From contig MU270027.1 of assembly GCA_021432635.1 (NCBI GenBank), positions 496,001-560,000 of the forward strand: DNA of 64,000 nt, in the 5' to 3' direction. This DNA is from Thozetella sp. PMI_491. Its lineage: Eukaryota; Ascomycota; Sordariomycetes; Chaetosphaeriales; Chaetosphaeriaceae. The notes beneath the pieces were generated by a model. The model did no database searches, was not told the origin of the DNA, and saw nothing but the letters and a program-made list of their open reading frames with translations. The translations under genes were made by a program, and so were the position numbers. Below are positions 1 to 11,518 of this stretch, piece by piece. The number at the start of each line of letters is the position of its first letter. Positions within the stretch are counted from its first letter, which is position 1.

Positions 1-227
1 CTTGAGATGGGCGAACGAGCCGATGCCATTGAATCCCCACTAAGAAGAGAGTATGTGAGCAGGGGAGCGACCAAGAGCGCTCGGAGACGCTGCAACTGAA
101 AACACACCTCGAATCCCCACTTCCTCTCGAGCTCGGCGAGCTCCTCTGGTGTAAAGTCTCTACTCGGGGCGTGATCGCTGCATGCCGCTATCAACGTCGC
201 CCATGCGGCAACGAGAGCTAACCTCAT
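1..227 (-). CDS. Agmatinase (ureohydrolase family), 5' end only
   Basis: The start codon is at 227-225. Exon 1 (227-108) encodes a hydrophobic leader, MRLALVAAWATLIAACSDHA, which looks like a signal peptide, followed by DFTPEELAELERKWGFE. A 68-nt GT-AG intron (107-40) separates it from exon 2 (39 to the window edge), which begins WGFNGIGSFAHLK. A KWG..WGF.GI.(T/S)FAHL segment is characteristic of the N-terminus of fungal agmatinases, which hydrolyse agmatine to putrescine and urea with two Mn ions. The metal-binding motifs lie beyond the left edge, so catalytic integrity cannot be judged. The signal peptide suggests a secreted or vacuolar form, as in several ascomycetes. A permease gene lies upstream on the same strand. 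The family call rests on about 50 residues and is therefore moderate. Confidence 0.68.
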   Translation of the reverse strand, partial: MRLALVAAWATLIAACSDHAPSRDFTPEELAELERKWGFEVCFQLQRLRALLVAPLLTYSLLSGDSMASARSPIS

Positions 228-801
228 GTTGTGTTAAGCGGTACGGGCGAAAGAGGAGCGCAGGAGCTGCGCCGAGAATAGGTATGAGCGGGAAAAAAAA
301 CCGTGACGAGATCAAGAGATAGCTAAACAAAAGATTTGGAAAATAAAAAATTAAAAAAAATCCCGGCGGTATAGCTCTAGAGCAGCCACCGTCCGGTATC
401 GCGGGGCATGTGGACGGTGTTGCGGAGGCAACTTGGCAAATGATAAGCGTGAACAGGGGTGGACCGGCCCGGCCACCAACGGCCGGGAAGCGGACCTCTT
501 ACAAGTTTCGGTGACTACTATCTAGACCGCACTCAGCACCCCTTCTCAAGAGTTGGCCGCCCGATCGGCCGGATCGGACGCCGACTAGGCCGCAGCAAGT
601 GTGAAACGGCCGAGATCGCGGCGCAGAGCGCAGACACCGCTGTGACGAAGCTGGTACAGAGTTCGTCAAAGTCTTTGTCCTTCTCACGCCTGCTCCGGCA
701 TGCTATACCCACACGAGTCAGTCGTGACAGAATGGCCCCATTGAGTATTAGGCTCAGCTCTAAACCAGATATCTATATGCTATATGATGTAGCCGCAACG
801 T
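228..801. other. Spacer between MFS permease and agmatinase
   Basis: No coding potential seen. It should hold the agmatinase promoter and the 3' end of the permease transcript. An A-rich stretch lies near 290-360, just upstream of the agmatinase start on the minus strand. Confidence 0.6.
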
Positions 802-2779
802 CTAACTGGCATCTGTAAGTCCCTCCAATGCACCAACTAAGGCGCCTTCTTCGTCCGCCCCCGCTTTGCCACTGCCCGTCCTCTTTTGGTCCTCCCTGTG
901 CATGTAAGCAACGACAGCCGTGATAATGCCTTGTGCGCCAAAGGCACACGTCGTATATATGAAGCCCTTGTGGAAGGTAGGTGCGTCAACTTGGGGGTAC
1001 GTTAGAAGCGGCACCCACGTGTGGAACGCATATCCTAGCGAGTTCATGATGCCAATGACTATAGTGCGTTCCTCGGCGTCGGAACTGCAGATCTCGTTGG
1101 CCCAACTCATGCTTAGCGGCCCATATGGCACCGATGTGCGCTGCAGGAGGAAGGCGAATAGCTTCAGACCGTCTGGGATGTTCCAGATGGCAAGCAGCAG
1201 AGCGGCGAAGCCGCCGAGGAATGTCGATATGGACATGATGCGAGCGCGGTGGCGTACGGCGTCTGATATAATCGCGAAGCCCACGGTGGTGACAAGCTGC
1301 ACGGCAGCACCAGCGGTGGGGATGATGTTCTGCGTAAGCCGAAGATTAGAACAAGCTCGCCGTCGAACCGCCAAAGAAATATAGAGACGGTACAGCGGGG
1401 ATGGAGGAAGACGCGAGGGGCGACACTTACAATTCGCTCGATAGACTCGCCTCTGGCCTTGAGCCAGAGTGCAAAAGGGCTTACACTGCCTGAGGGTCCT
1501 AGGTTAATGAAGATGATGTATAGAATACTCAGTAGGTAGACGTGCCACCGGCCTGGTGGAGAAGGAAGGAGACGGTCAGCTTCCCTAGTCGTAGCGGGGA
1601 TGCAAGGAAACCGAGATGCATACCGAATATTCTCTTGAAGGCAGACCGCCCTAGTCTTGAGCGTGGCAACCGGCCCACCTCCCTCATCCGCCTCTTTGCC
1701 AGCTCACGGTCCTGATGTTCTCTGTCAGGCTTAGGCTAGAGAGCAAGGGGTCATGTGGGTGAGGACGTACCTCCTCGGTCAGGTAGAATGCCCTCGTGTT
1801 CTCGGGAAGATCGGGGAGTATGAAGAAGCCCGCGATGCAGATGGGCAGGCTAATCACGCCATCCATGATCTGGATATAGCGCAGTTAGCGTCATGCTTTC
1901 GGTCCCCCTGCGATGCTGGGTAAGACGTACGAATAGCCACTGCCAGCCGGCGAGGCCATTCACCCCGTTCAGCCCCCGGTACACGCCGGCTTGCAGATAC
2001 CCAGAAAATATGGACGCTGCGGCAGAGGAAGCATGGAAAATACAAGCTCGCTTCCCTAGCTCGGACGGCTTGTACCAACTGCCTAGGATGGTGTGGGCGG
2101 CCGGGTAGAATGTGGACTCGGCGAGGCCCACGAAGAAGCGAATCGCGATAACCTGGTTCGACGTCTTGGCCGCGGCCAGTTTGAAGGTTAGGCCCGTCCA
2201 CAGCAGCTCGCAGGCCGGCACCCAGATAGAAGGGCGGACCTTGGTAAGGACCACCTGCGAGGGGATCTGCCCGAGTACATAGCCAATGGTCCAAGCAGTG
2301 TCAACCAAGTTAATCTCGTTACCATTCATGGCCAGGTCCTCCTTCATGCCGCTGACGAAGGCGTTGCCGATATTGGTCTGGTCCAGCGTCTTGATCAAGT
2401 AACTCAGTGAGAGCATGGTTATTAAGAACACGTCCAGCCTCTGGATGAAGCGGACCTCGTCGCGGGATCGCCCTGGGTCGTAGTCCCATATGTAGGACCA
2501 CCACGGCGTCTTCGCTTCCTGGACCGGCAGTACCAGGTTGTGGTGATCCGATGAGGACATACCATCTTCTACAGCCTCCTTGTGTATGGCGACTTGGTGC
2601 TTGGGGCCCAGCGTGAGTAGCAACGGTGTCTCCTCCGAGGAGCTGTCAGCAGCCGAGGCTTGGGTGCGCTCGTCCCACGGCCGCGACGTTCCAGTCGCAT
2701 ACAGGCGGGGCATAATGGGAGCGAGACAAGCAGGAGACGGGGAAGGAGAAGAAATAGACGGCCCCTTGTCGACCTTCAA
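802..2779 (-). CDS. MFS permease of the anion:cation symporter (ACS, Dal5-like) family
   Basis: Five exons join in phase: 2779-1931, 1869-1771, 1711-1624, 1552-1431 and 1329-802, giving about 561 aa. All four introns are GT-AG and 57-101 nt long. After a roughly 100-residue hydrophilic N-terminus comes the family signature RRLDVFLI-like segment followed by DQTNIGNAFVSGM, then alternating hydrophobic helices. The exon 2-4 junctions rebuild the ACS loop LPENTRAFYLTEE..ELAKRR and the helix HVYLLSILYIIFINLG. The C-terminus is hydrophilic and probably cytosolic. Members import allantoate, nicotinate, pantothenate and similar organic anions; the substrate cannot be told here. An alternative start is the Met 22 codons downstream (MPRLYATG). 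The reading frame is intact. Confidence 0.88.
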
Positions 2780-4612
2780 GATTCGAGGGGGTTGGTTAGG
2801 CGTTATGAACTACGGTTTACATTGAAAGATGCAGCGTCCAAGATGGGATCGAGCCCGAGGGCCTGGAATAAGCAGCATCCATCGCGAAGCTTACAATATC
2901 TAGGGGTTGCCAGGGCGGTCTTGATTTGTTCCTGGTGGTAAGTGGTGGCTGTCGCAATCGCGGGGTCTACGTTCGTGATCGTGCTGATGTGGTGTTCTCG
3001 CGCCATCGACCGGGACCACCCTCTGCATCCGCCCCCCGATGCCCCGTGATCTCGTGGTGCCGATGCTAAAAATTCCCGAGGGAGACAGGCGTAGGCGATG
3101 CCATGCAGCACATGCCGCCCAGTCGCATACATCTCAGCGCGACACCTCGCGGCGCAGCCGACGACCTCTAAACAAGGCATACGTTTGGGGAAAGAGGGGG
3201 TGGGCGACAACGGGATTTACTCCGTAGAGGTGCATGGCCTGGTGTAGTAGTAGTATACGTGCTATAGAGCTTAGCTTTATGCACGTAACGTTAGTTGGGG
3301 CTCACAAGCAACTGACGCGTCTCATTATTCGTCCGAGCGAGCGCGACATATACCTACCTTTTCGGTACACCATTTTCATCGATAAGGTCAAATCGGTAAA
3401 GAATCCAACAAAAAAAAAGGGATCGGAGAGTCAAGGCCCCCGGTTTTTCGAAAGGAGTGTGAGTTAGAAGTAAGACAAATAATAATTGCCAAGGCATGCA
3501 AGAGCGCGATGTTCCTGACAACCGACCCCTAGAATGACGGAATGGACGAGCTGGGGGAGCCAAAGTAGGTAGGCAGGCATGGCCGCTGTTTGTCTGTTGA
3601 ATTCGAGCCTGAGCGTGTGGACCGTGTCTCTGGCCCCTGAGCGTGTACCCGGGACCACTTGGACAAGATTGTCTCATGTTGATTGTTATGCCAGGGCTGC
3701 CGAGGCAAGCTCCCGCAGCCCCCTACCAGACTTATGTTTGTACACTATTGTTTGCTGGCCTTTGCTCAAGTTCCGGCGTCTGCCATGCCATGCCCAGCTC
3801 CGCCGTGGTCCTAGGCATTTGAAGGGCTTTGGGTCCGGGGCAACCGGGCATGAGGCGAGAAACCGAACATTCATGTGTGTATCCTGGAGAGCTCTATGGA
3901 ATTGTAACAGACCGTGCCATGAAAGCATGCAGTATGCCGAGAGAGACAAGGGGGAAAGAGCGAGAGAGAGAGAGAAAATGATGATTGAATTTGCACTCCA
4001 AATCGCCAAACTGAGCCTATCAAAGAATCTCCGTGCCTGCATTGATCAAGTTCCCCGCCCTAACATGGAAACAAGAAGGGTCAAATAGTGTAATGTAGAA
4101 AATGGTGGTTGAGTCCCAGGCGGAGGGAGGAAGACACCGTCGAAGGACCTGGAACTGTCAAGTTTCCTTGCGCGACGATTGGGGGGGGGGAAACGAATCG
4201 CTCCAAGTTCAAATGCCCCACCCTCGACCCTCACGGAGAGGGGGAGAGAGGGAAAGAGAGCCCATGACTCCCTGAAAAAAGCTGGGCGAGCCACAGAACA
4301 AAAGGCCCGCCGAGAACCGAGCGTAATTGCAAACGAAGACATTCCATCTCCCCCGTTAATGATGACGATGGCTGTCCCAGATGACCTTTGTTCGGTTCGC
4401 TATTCTCTCCCGATCGGTCCTGTTGGTCCCCCTAGCCACACCCATATCTCCCATGCCCCTTCCCTCTGCCTATATTCTTCTCCCCATCGGCATTCGCTTC
4501 TGGTCTAGAACGAGAGAAGGCCGCCCGGATCCTTCTTGATCGTGGCATTCCGGGACAAAGAGGGGGCAAGGATGGGCGACGAACCGGTCGGTTCGTGAAG
4601 AAGCGGCTTGAT
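2780..4612. other. Gene-poor spacer
   Basis: It lies between the permease 5' end and the CDC42 3' end. Small open frames occur on both strands but none has family resemblance or exon-like continuity. Purine-rich patches (GA runs near 3962-3976 and 4225-4260) are the only visible texture. Confidence 0.55.
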
Positions 4613-5693
4613 CTAGAGGACCAAGCACTTGTGTGACTTCTTCTTGGGCGCAGGCGGCTCCAGTGCCGCCACAATAGCCTGTGATACCGCGTTAATGCTC
4701 CGTCCATATCCTCCGTCCTCTCATGCTCTCGCAGTCAAGAAAAGAGCCAGATGCCTCCTCGTCCGGGTTCCAGCATGATACGTACCTCGTCAAAGACATC
4801 CTTAAGCTTGTACTGCGTCAAAGCGCTGCATTCAACGTACTTGACGGCACCCAACTCCTTGGCCATCCGCTCGCCATCCTCCTTCCTTACGGGAACCATT
4901 TTCTGTTTCTGGAGCTTATCCTTCACTTGCTGGTCCTCCCGCAAATCCACCTGGGTGCCGACTATGAGGCAGGGAACGCCAGGGCAGTGGTGGTGCACCT
5001 CCGGGAACCACTTTTCCCGGACGTTCTCAAACGAAGCCGGGCTTGTGACGCTGAAGCAGACGAGGAATACATCGGTCTGGGGGTACGAGAGGGGTCGCAA
5101 GCGGTCGTAATCTTCCTGTCCGGCGGTATCGAAGAGTCCCAAGGTGTACGGCTCGTCACCAATCCTATACAGAGAGAGGGACACGAGGTCAGTGGATTGC
5201 GTCTTGGGTCTTGGGGACGGATCCGAGGGGAAGCCTTTTGAGAGGTGCACGAGGCACCAAAGCTGGTCTCGCTCAGAGGCGGGAGATATCAACCACGCAC
5301 TAGGTTAGGAACGAGGGGAAGTCACGTACATGACGGTGACCGCATAGTTGTCGAATACGGTCGGGACATACTCCGAAGGGAACTTGTTGGTGGTGTACGA
5401 AATGAGAAGGCAGGTCTTGCCGACGGCACCGTCACCGACCACGACGCACCTGCAGGGAGACGACGGTTAGCAATGTGGCGGCAGGATATGCATAGGGCGA
5501 TGCAATTTGAATGGCAGGCGGCCAAGGACGTGTCGGGATGGGATCGGCAAACAGCGGCGATGGCCGGGGCGCAGGCCGACGACGTCGTGGTGATGGGCGT
5601 CTCGCAGGCATCCAAGAAAGAGGAGGCGGCTCGCCGCCGCTGCAGGAGCGGCGGACGGGGTCGAGAGACCTACTTGATAGTAGCAACCACCAT
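4613..5693 (-). CDS. cdc42: Rho-family GTPase CDC42
   Basis: Four exons: 5693-5674, 5449-5330, 5164-4786 and 4678-4613, encoding 194 aa with all phases closing. The P-loop GDGAVGKT is at about residues 12-19, the effector/switch I region [13 protein letters not shown] follows, switch II is [15 protein letters not shown], and the guanine-specificity motifs are GTQVDL and ECSAL. The last exon gives a lysine-rich tail ending in the prenylation box CLVL. CDC42 controls polarity, actin cables, septins and hyphal tip growth. Two extra residues at the N-terminus (MVVATIK) and one in the tail explain the length relative to the 191-aa animal protein. The first coding exon is only 20 nt. The 3.4-kb upstream spacer is rich in GA tracts (CT on the coding strand). 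Confidence 0.97.
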
Positions 5694-6009
5694 TTTGGCG
5701 TTCGACGCTCCCAAAGAGGAGCAGGGCGTGCCGAATCGGAGTCAGACGTCGAGGGGGACCTGCTGCGCGGATGAAGGCTTGTTGCAGGTTGCAGTTGCAG
5801 TTCTCGATGTCACGCGTGGTGCTTGCTGCTATCAGCGGGTGAATTTACGTGCGAGAGCGGGAGTGGAGTCGGAGGAGGTGGGAACGGGGGAATTGAGGAA
5901 ACGGGAGCTGCAGAGAGGGAGGGTCGGTCCCGATGAATTGGTCGGGGCAATCTCACAAAAAAAGTTTCCAGGGATCGATCAAAGAATAAGTGAGCGCGAG
6001 AGAGGGAGG

Positions 6010-6028
6010 GAGAGAGAGAGAGAGAGAG
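6010..6028. repeat. GA microsatellite near cdc42 leader
   Basis: About nine GA units, 320 nt upstream of the CDC42 start. On the CDC42 coding strand this is a CT tract, a common feature of fungal promoters and 5' leaders. Confidence 0.8.
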
Positions 6029-7148
6029 CAGTGACAGCGAAAAAGGAAAATAAAAGATTAGGGAAGAGAAGTGAAGAAGAAAGTGATGGTGCGCAGTTGG
6101 TCAGTGTGAGCTAACTGCAAATTAAAGAGTGCCTCCCAAACAAGGGGTGGTAGTGGTTGGTGGTGGTGGTGTCCAACTTCAGCCTCTTTTTTGGCTTTGT
6201 AGAAGTGGAGGGGGGGGACAGAGGAGCTCGCTGGAGGCAGGGGAACGAGAGTTCACGAGAGTCGAAGCCTGTGATGGAGGGTGGGACCACAGCAGAGGTT
6301 GTGGCCCGCGCTCACCCACGCTCGCTCGCTGCCTACCTACCTTCGCCCTGCCTCGTGGGGCCTGGAAGGTAGAGGTACCTAGCCCGTAACAGCACCTTCG
6401 GGGGGGGAGATGACGAAGCTTGAGGAGGATTTTAGCGCGGAGGAAGCAGCGCGACGGGGGCCCGCAGCAGCAAGAGGGGGCCGGGTGTAGCTCTGTAGAG
6501 GTACAAGCTGTCGAGCTAACCCACCTAAGCAGCCGGAGTCCAGAGGGAAAAAAAAAAAAAGAAGGGAACCTTGGCAAGGAGGCCATGACGAAGGGAATGC
6601 AGTCCAGGCCCCACTGGCCGGCATCACTGCAGCTTCCAATGCATTGAATCAAAGGCCGAGGGGGATCGTGCAGACCACTTTCTGCTCTCTTCCCGGAGGC
6701 GTTCTGCCTCCTTGTCCCGCTACCTACCCCGATCTCTTCTCTACGTCTCGATCCCCCTCGCCCCACGCCCTGTTCTCCCCAGCCAGTCCTGGGCTGCTAT
6801 CTGCTTTTGTCTCCCGTGAGGACCTGGCTTGCCTGGCCACAGGACAGCATCGCAACACAGCACGACAAACACAGCCACGCCCGTCGCGCAGGGCTGCGTC
6901 CAGTCAGACCCGTCCGGCCGAAGTCAGGACGAAGCCTCTTTGCATTGTGATAGGCCTCGAAAGGAATCCACATATCCAGGGGTCCTCGAGAAACGCGATA
7001 GGGGGGGACCTGAGCTACTGCCACGGACTGGCGGGGAAAGCCTCAACCCTGAGGCGCCAAGGCTAGGTACCCAGGCCTGTTTGCTGGGACAGAGGAATAT
7101 GCAGGGCGAAGGAAGAGACAGTAAGAGAGTAGAGACGGAGAGAGCGAG

Positions 7149-7150
<2 letters not shown>

Positions 7151-7195
<45 letters not shown>
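7151..7195. repeat. GA microsatellite, about 22 units
   Basis: An uninterrupted GA dinucleotide run within the long cdc42/vma22 spacer. It produces spurious open frames of Arg-Glu or Ser-Leu repeats on the two strands. It is likely polymorphic in length. Confidence 0.9.
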
Positions 7196-7202
<7 letters not shown>

Positions 7203-9103
7203 GATAGTGACATGAAGCCCTCCTTCTCTTCCTCGTCTTCTCCATCTTCCATCTTCATCCCCCCCCCTCCGTCTACGTGGATACGAGTTCCCAGAAATGG
7301 CAAATGGCATCTGGCCTATGTCTCTGGCCATCCCTAGGAGCTCCGTGGGGTCCCTTTTCCGGGCCCGCTTGGGTTCTCCTCGGCCGTGCAGGTAATAAAC
7401 AGAGACATGCAACACCTGGTAAGCCCGCCGCTACGGACCAATGCCGTGGCGGCAAGGAATGCTGTATAGTACGTCGTTGGTGGAATTCTCGGCCCATCTT
7501 AGCAGCTCCGGTCAGCTCTGGTGCAGGTAGACGATCAAAAAAAAATCAATTAGATGCGGCCCTGCCCTGCAATAGCACCTCGCGCCCGGCAGGTGCAGGG
7601 GCCCGGCTGGAAAAAGCTGCCCTCCAACCAGCTCGGTCGTCTGTTGCCGTATGCGGCTCCGAGAAGGGTTACTTCGATCCTGTCTGCCATGCTGCCGGAC
7701 CTTTCACTCGGTTCAAGCGCGTCCATCCGCTTGCCCATGCCGCCTTGCCGCCTCGCTGCCTCGTCCGGCTTGTTTCCCTAAACACATTCACGGGAACAGC
7801 CCCCCCTGGCCCCTTAGCACACGGCACGCGGCACGGCCGACGGGCGGCGGTGGCGACGGCGTTGAGGAAAAGCAGGTCACGCGTGGGCGTTCCCCGTTTA
7901 CCTGCTACCTGTTTGTTCCGGCGATCTACCACATGAGCTGACGCAATCGACGGGCGCGGTCCGGCATCTCAGGCCATGCATGGCGCGGTCGGCCTGTGGC
8001 ATGCCCTCAAGCCCCTGCGGGAACATGAATATGTATGCTGAGCAGAGCGAATGCCCCCCCCCCTCTGGAAAAATCGTCGCTTGCCCTGCCCGTCTCGTCT
8101 GGCATATGACAAGCGTCCGATCATTCAGGAAACCCGGGTGACGATCATTGTCCGTGGGCATTTCAAATCCCACAGAAAGAACAGCTCTGGTGCTTCGAGA
8201 CATTCGAAACGCGGAAACGGAGTCTGAAACGAGACGCCTTTCCCAGCTCGGGAACGCGGGCAGGGCTTCGTATTGACGAAGGGCTTAGGCGAAATGTCCC
8301 TGTCCCGGGGGAAAGGGTCCTTTACTCCAGGCTGCTCAGGGGACCGTTTGGTGCCCGCGGCCACCCCCAAACACCATGCCGCTTGAATGTACAATACCTT
8401 CCCTTGCTCGTCTTGCTTCTATCCCCCCTCCCCCCATCGAGGTCAAGTCGACGCCAGCATCCGGCGCTTTGGGAGTGGTCACCCGATCCGGAAGCTACGC
8501 CGGTCGATTCCAGATGACCTAAGCAGTGAATCACCGTTTCATTCGGCACCCCACCCCGGATCACCATGGCCGATGTGGGGGCGTTGAACTGCCGGTAGAT
8601 CTTGGAAGCAAAAGTGGACGTCCTACTTGATCCAAGCGACAGGACATTTGCTCCGTCTCGGCGCAGGCGCGTTCGGCCAGCAGAGCGTCCCCTCGCATGC
8701 CGACGTACATGACAGGACGTGGGCAGGGTTGGCATGCCGCAAGGACACCGCTCAGAGGACACGGCCGGGACCAAGTCGGAGTCGTGGGCTTCACCTTAGT
8801 CAGCAGTAATATAGGCCAAATTTTCTTAACTGCTTGGACTTTGGCCCGAGCCGGAACGAACTTCAACGTCTCCGCCGTGTCGGGGCGGGAACAAGAGATC
8901 GGGTTTCGGGGCCAATACCGTGAGCAACCGAGGGAAGTCACGAAAGGGCTTATTTCATCGCATGCTGGGCTGTTTCATAAGCGCCACCTCCCCGTCGAGC
9001 TCGGATCATCTTTCATTCCCGCCAGGGTCCTGCCAGCCATCGCAGCCCACACACCATAGACCACCTGCCAATCTCACCTCTCCACTAGAGCGCGACCTAC
9101 GCG

Positions 9104-9697
9104 ATGACGGCAGATCCCGTGGATGCTCTGCTGGAGCGCTACCTTGCACTTCTGGACGAGTACACACAGCTCCGAGCTCGCCTCAGCACTCTCCAGAGTG
9201 CCATGTTCCAGTCCATCGCCCGGGCCAACTTCGCTGCCGAGCGAGGTATGCGCTATGGGCAGGACCATTACGATGAGCGTATGCAGGCCGCGCGGCGTGT
9301 CCGGATAACGGACGCCGACGCCGCCGGCATTCCGGGGTTTGAGACCATCCAGCACGAGGAGCAGCCACGACGGGAGTCAGAGGTGGCGAGCGACAAGGAA
9401 GAGGTCGAAAAAGAAGAAGGGGACGCCAGCGCGCACGAAGAAAATGAACAGCTGGCACTCCGCAAGAGAGATCCACTGAGATGGTTCGGCCTGTTCACCC
9501 CCATGCCGCTTCGGCAGGCTCAGAGTCAAGCTGTGGAAGCCGTGGAGACCGTCATCCCTAAACTAGTCTCGGTGAGCGCCGAGATGTTCGCGGTCGAAAT
9601 CGAGGTGCGCAGGGCTAGGAAGAGGCGCGCCAATGCCCAAGTGTCCCAAGAGAAGCAGGCTGCAGAACAGGACCAAAAGCAAGAAGTGCCAGCGTAA
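9104..9697 (+). CDS. vma22: V-ATPase assembly factor Vma22/CCDC115-like
   Basis: Single exon, 197 aa. The N-terminal helix DALLERYLALLDEYTQLR and the segment QSIARANFAAERG.RYGQDHYDERMQA, then an acidic linker (about residues 85-120) and the C-terminal block DPLRWFGLFTPMPLRQAQS..AVE.V.P.LVS, match the architecture of fungal Vma22/CCDC115 proteins. These are small ER-associated coiled-coil factors that help assemble the Vo sector of the vacuolar ATPase. The C-terminus is basic and helical (EVRRARKRRAN). The start chosen is the first Met. It converges with the acid phosphatase gene, with 200 nt between stop codons. The family call is from conserved blocks only; overall sequence conservation in this family is low. 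Confidence 0.78.
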   Translation: MTADPVDALLERYLALLDEYTQLRARLSTLQSAMFQSIARANFAAERGMRYGQDHYDERMQAARRVRITDADAAGIPGFETIQHEEQPRRESEVASDKEEVEKEEGDASAHEENEQLALRKRDPLRWFGLFTPMPLRQAQSQAVEAVETVIPKLVSVSAEMFAVEIEVRRARKRRANAQVSQEKQAAEQDQKQEVPA

Positions 9698-9897
9698 TGC
9701 TGCGAGCACAGCGAGGAGCCAACGTGGGGAGATAAAAAAGCATAGCGGTAGGCATTGAAGTCAATTTGATCAATTGATGGCGCACATGGCAGTATCCAAG
9801 AGCCAGGCCGCCCTAGCGCGATCCTCTACGCTAGAAACCTCTACCTGTATCTATAGATCATGGGGGGGGCACTCTAGTAGCCGTAACCATCGATATA

Positions 9898-11518
9898 TCA
9901 GTAGCCAGCCGTCTCCGGTGGGCCAGACGGCATCGCCGGAAGGTTGCGGTTGGCGTTGCACTGATTCTTCCAGTCGTCCGGAGTGAACTTGTCAACGATT
10001 GCTTTGAAGGCGTCCTGGAAATTAGTTAGCTACGGAACGACTTGTAAACTGCGAATTTGTGGTTCCCGGACGTACCAGCGTGCAAAATGATTCATCCCCC
10101 TCCAGGTGGTTTCCAGGAAGCTTGCAGCCGGGGATAGTCACGGGCTCATCGTTGTACCGCAGGCGCACATAGTATCCTTCTAGCTTCCGCGCCTCTTCCG
10201 GCGTCAGATCCGGGGTCCGCTTTCTTCCGATACCCGGCGGGGGCTTCCCGGCATGGGGTTTGGAGTCCAAGATGCCGCCGAGCCATGTCTTCTTCGGCGG
10301 GGCTAGGGGCGGCGGGGCTGACTCGGCCGGCTTGCGGAACATCTCGACGGCGATGTGGCTAGTATAGGGGGGCCACTCGTCCCAATCTACGGCTCCGAGG
10401 CTCGCAAGCACTCCGGCGAGCGTCGTGTCGTGGCACCCGCTGAGACCGAACTTGACTTGCTTGCCATGACGTTGCCCGGGCTTGACAATCTCGTACTGCC
10501 CGTCCGCTGCGGAGCTCTCCGCGCTGCCAACCATGCGACCGACAATGTCGCCGAGCAAGCCGCCGATACCCAGCATGCGGTACTCCTTGGATTCTCTGTA
10601 GCCTCTGAACCACTCCTCCATGCAGATCTTCTCGACGATCTTGCGGCCCTTCTCGTCGTAGAACTCCTTGGGGAGCCTGGTCTCGGGTCCGTGAGCCAGC
10701 GTGGAGTTGATGGTGTCCATGATGCCGGTCAGGCGGGGCTTAGAGTCGACAGCAACACGAGGGCTGTCATCGGGCATCCACTTGCCGTACAGCTTGTTCA
10801 GATACTCCATCTCTTGGGTTGTGTTCCAGCGGTCTGCAGCCCGCTGGGCAAAGGCCCGCGAGAGAGCGGCGAAGCGGCGGCAGTTCGCGTCGTTGGGGAA
10901 CAGAGTCTCGTCCCCAGGTGTCCGAGACAGGATGGTGGGCGGCGGGAATCGCCCATTCTCGTCTGGAATCCTCGAAGAGGGCGGATACAGCGCCGAGAAG
11001 GTTTGATGCAGAGACTCCATGGCACGCGTGATCGGCGTGGCACGGAGGTACATGAAATCCGTGTCAGCAATAGTCGGGGGGATGAACCGCAGCCGGTGCA
11101 CATAGAGCTCCCGCAAGCGCTGGCCGAGCTGGTAGGTGGTCTGCCTGCCGACGTCGGTCAGGGTGCCCATGTCGCAGACATTATCCAGATCTCCCCGGGA
11201 CCCCGTGGCGATAACGGGTTCGTCGTTGTCTCCAAATGCCTCGAGCCTGCGCTTCCACTCGAGCGTGGTGAAGGGCCTCTTGCTGGCTCCGCCGTGCGTA
11301 ATTGGGCCGCCATCTTCCAAGACAGCCGACCTCAGGTGGCGGACGCTGGCGCAGTACGGCCAGAAGGGCGACAGCCCTGCGTTCTGGAACCGACCTGAGA
11401 CGGGCGTGCGTTCGCCGTGGCGCATGAGGATTTGCACCAACTGGAGCTGCAGGCCGGACGGGTAAAGCCTCTCGAGCTCCGCATCCGTGTACGGCTCCCG
11501 GGGACGGAGAGTGGTCAT
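9898..11518 (-). CDS. Histidine acid phosphatase (branch-2 histidine phosphatase family)
   Basis: Two exons (11518-10076 and 10014-9898) give 519 aa; the 61-nt intron carries a CTAAC-like branch point before TTTCCAG. The catalytic RHGERTPV motif is at about residues 34-41 and the proton-donor HD motif appears as GCHDTTLAGV at about residue 360. No signal peptide is evident, unlike secreted phytases. The pattern resembles intracellular lysophosphatidic-acid-phosphatase-type (ACP6-like) or Pho-like enzymes. A proline-rich insert lies at about residues 395-435. The second exon supplies the true C-terminus (KFTPDDWKNQCNANLPA); reading through the intron would give a false tail. The start ATG has a good fungal context (CCAAGATGA). 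The physiological substrate is unknown. Confidence 0.9.

Larger units (their letters stand above)
5694..9103. other. 3.4-kb spacer upstream of cdc42 and vma22
   Basis: This divergent spacer separates CDC42 (minus) from the VMA22-like gene (plus). Several open frames of 75-290 codons exist but they are low-complexity (GA-derived RERERER or SLSLS) or Pro/Gly-rich GC artefacts with no family similarity. I see two GA microsatellites, an AGGTACCT palindrome at 6373-6380, homopolymer G/C runs, and nothing else supportable. Confidence 0.55.

Noticed and set aside
5245-6114. 289-codon plus-strand frame over the 5' half of cdc42
   Set aside because: Antisense to CDC42 exons, ending in a GA microsatellite read as RERERER.
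6924-7415. Minus-strand frames with long Ser-Leu repeats
   Set aside because: Translation of a GA/CT microsatellite, not a transmembrane protein.
10355-11398. 347-codon plus-strand frame opposite the acid phosphatase
   Set aside because: It is the antisense shadow of a gene with catalytic motifs; no family resemblance.
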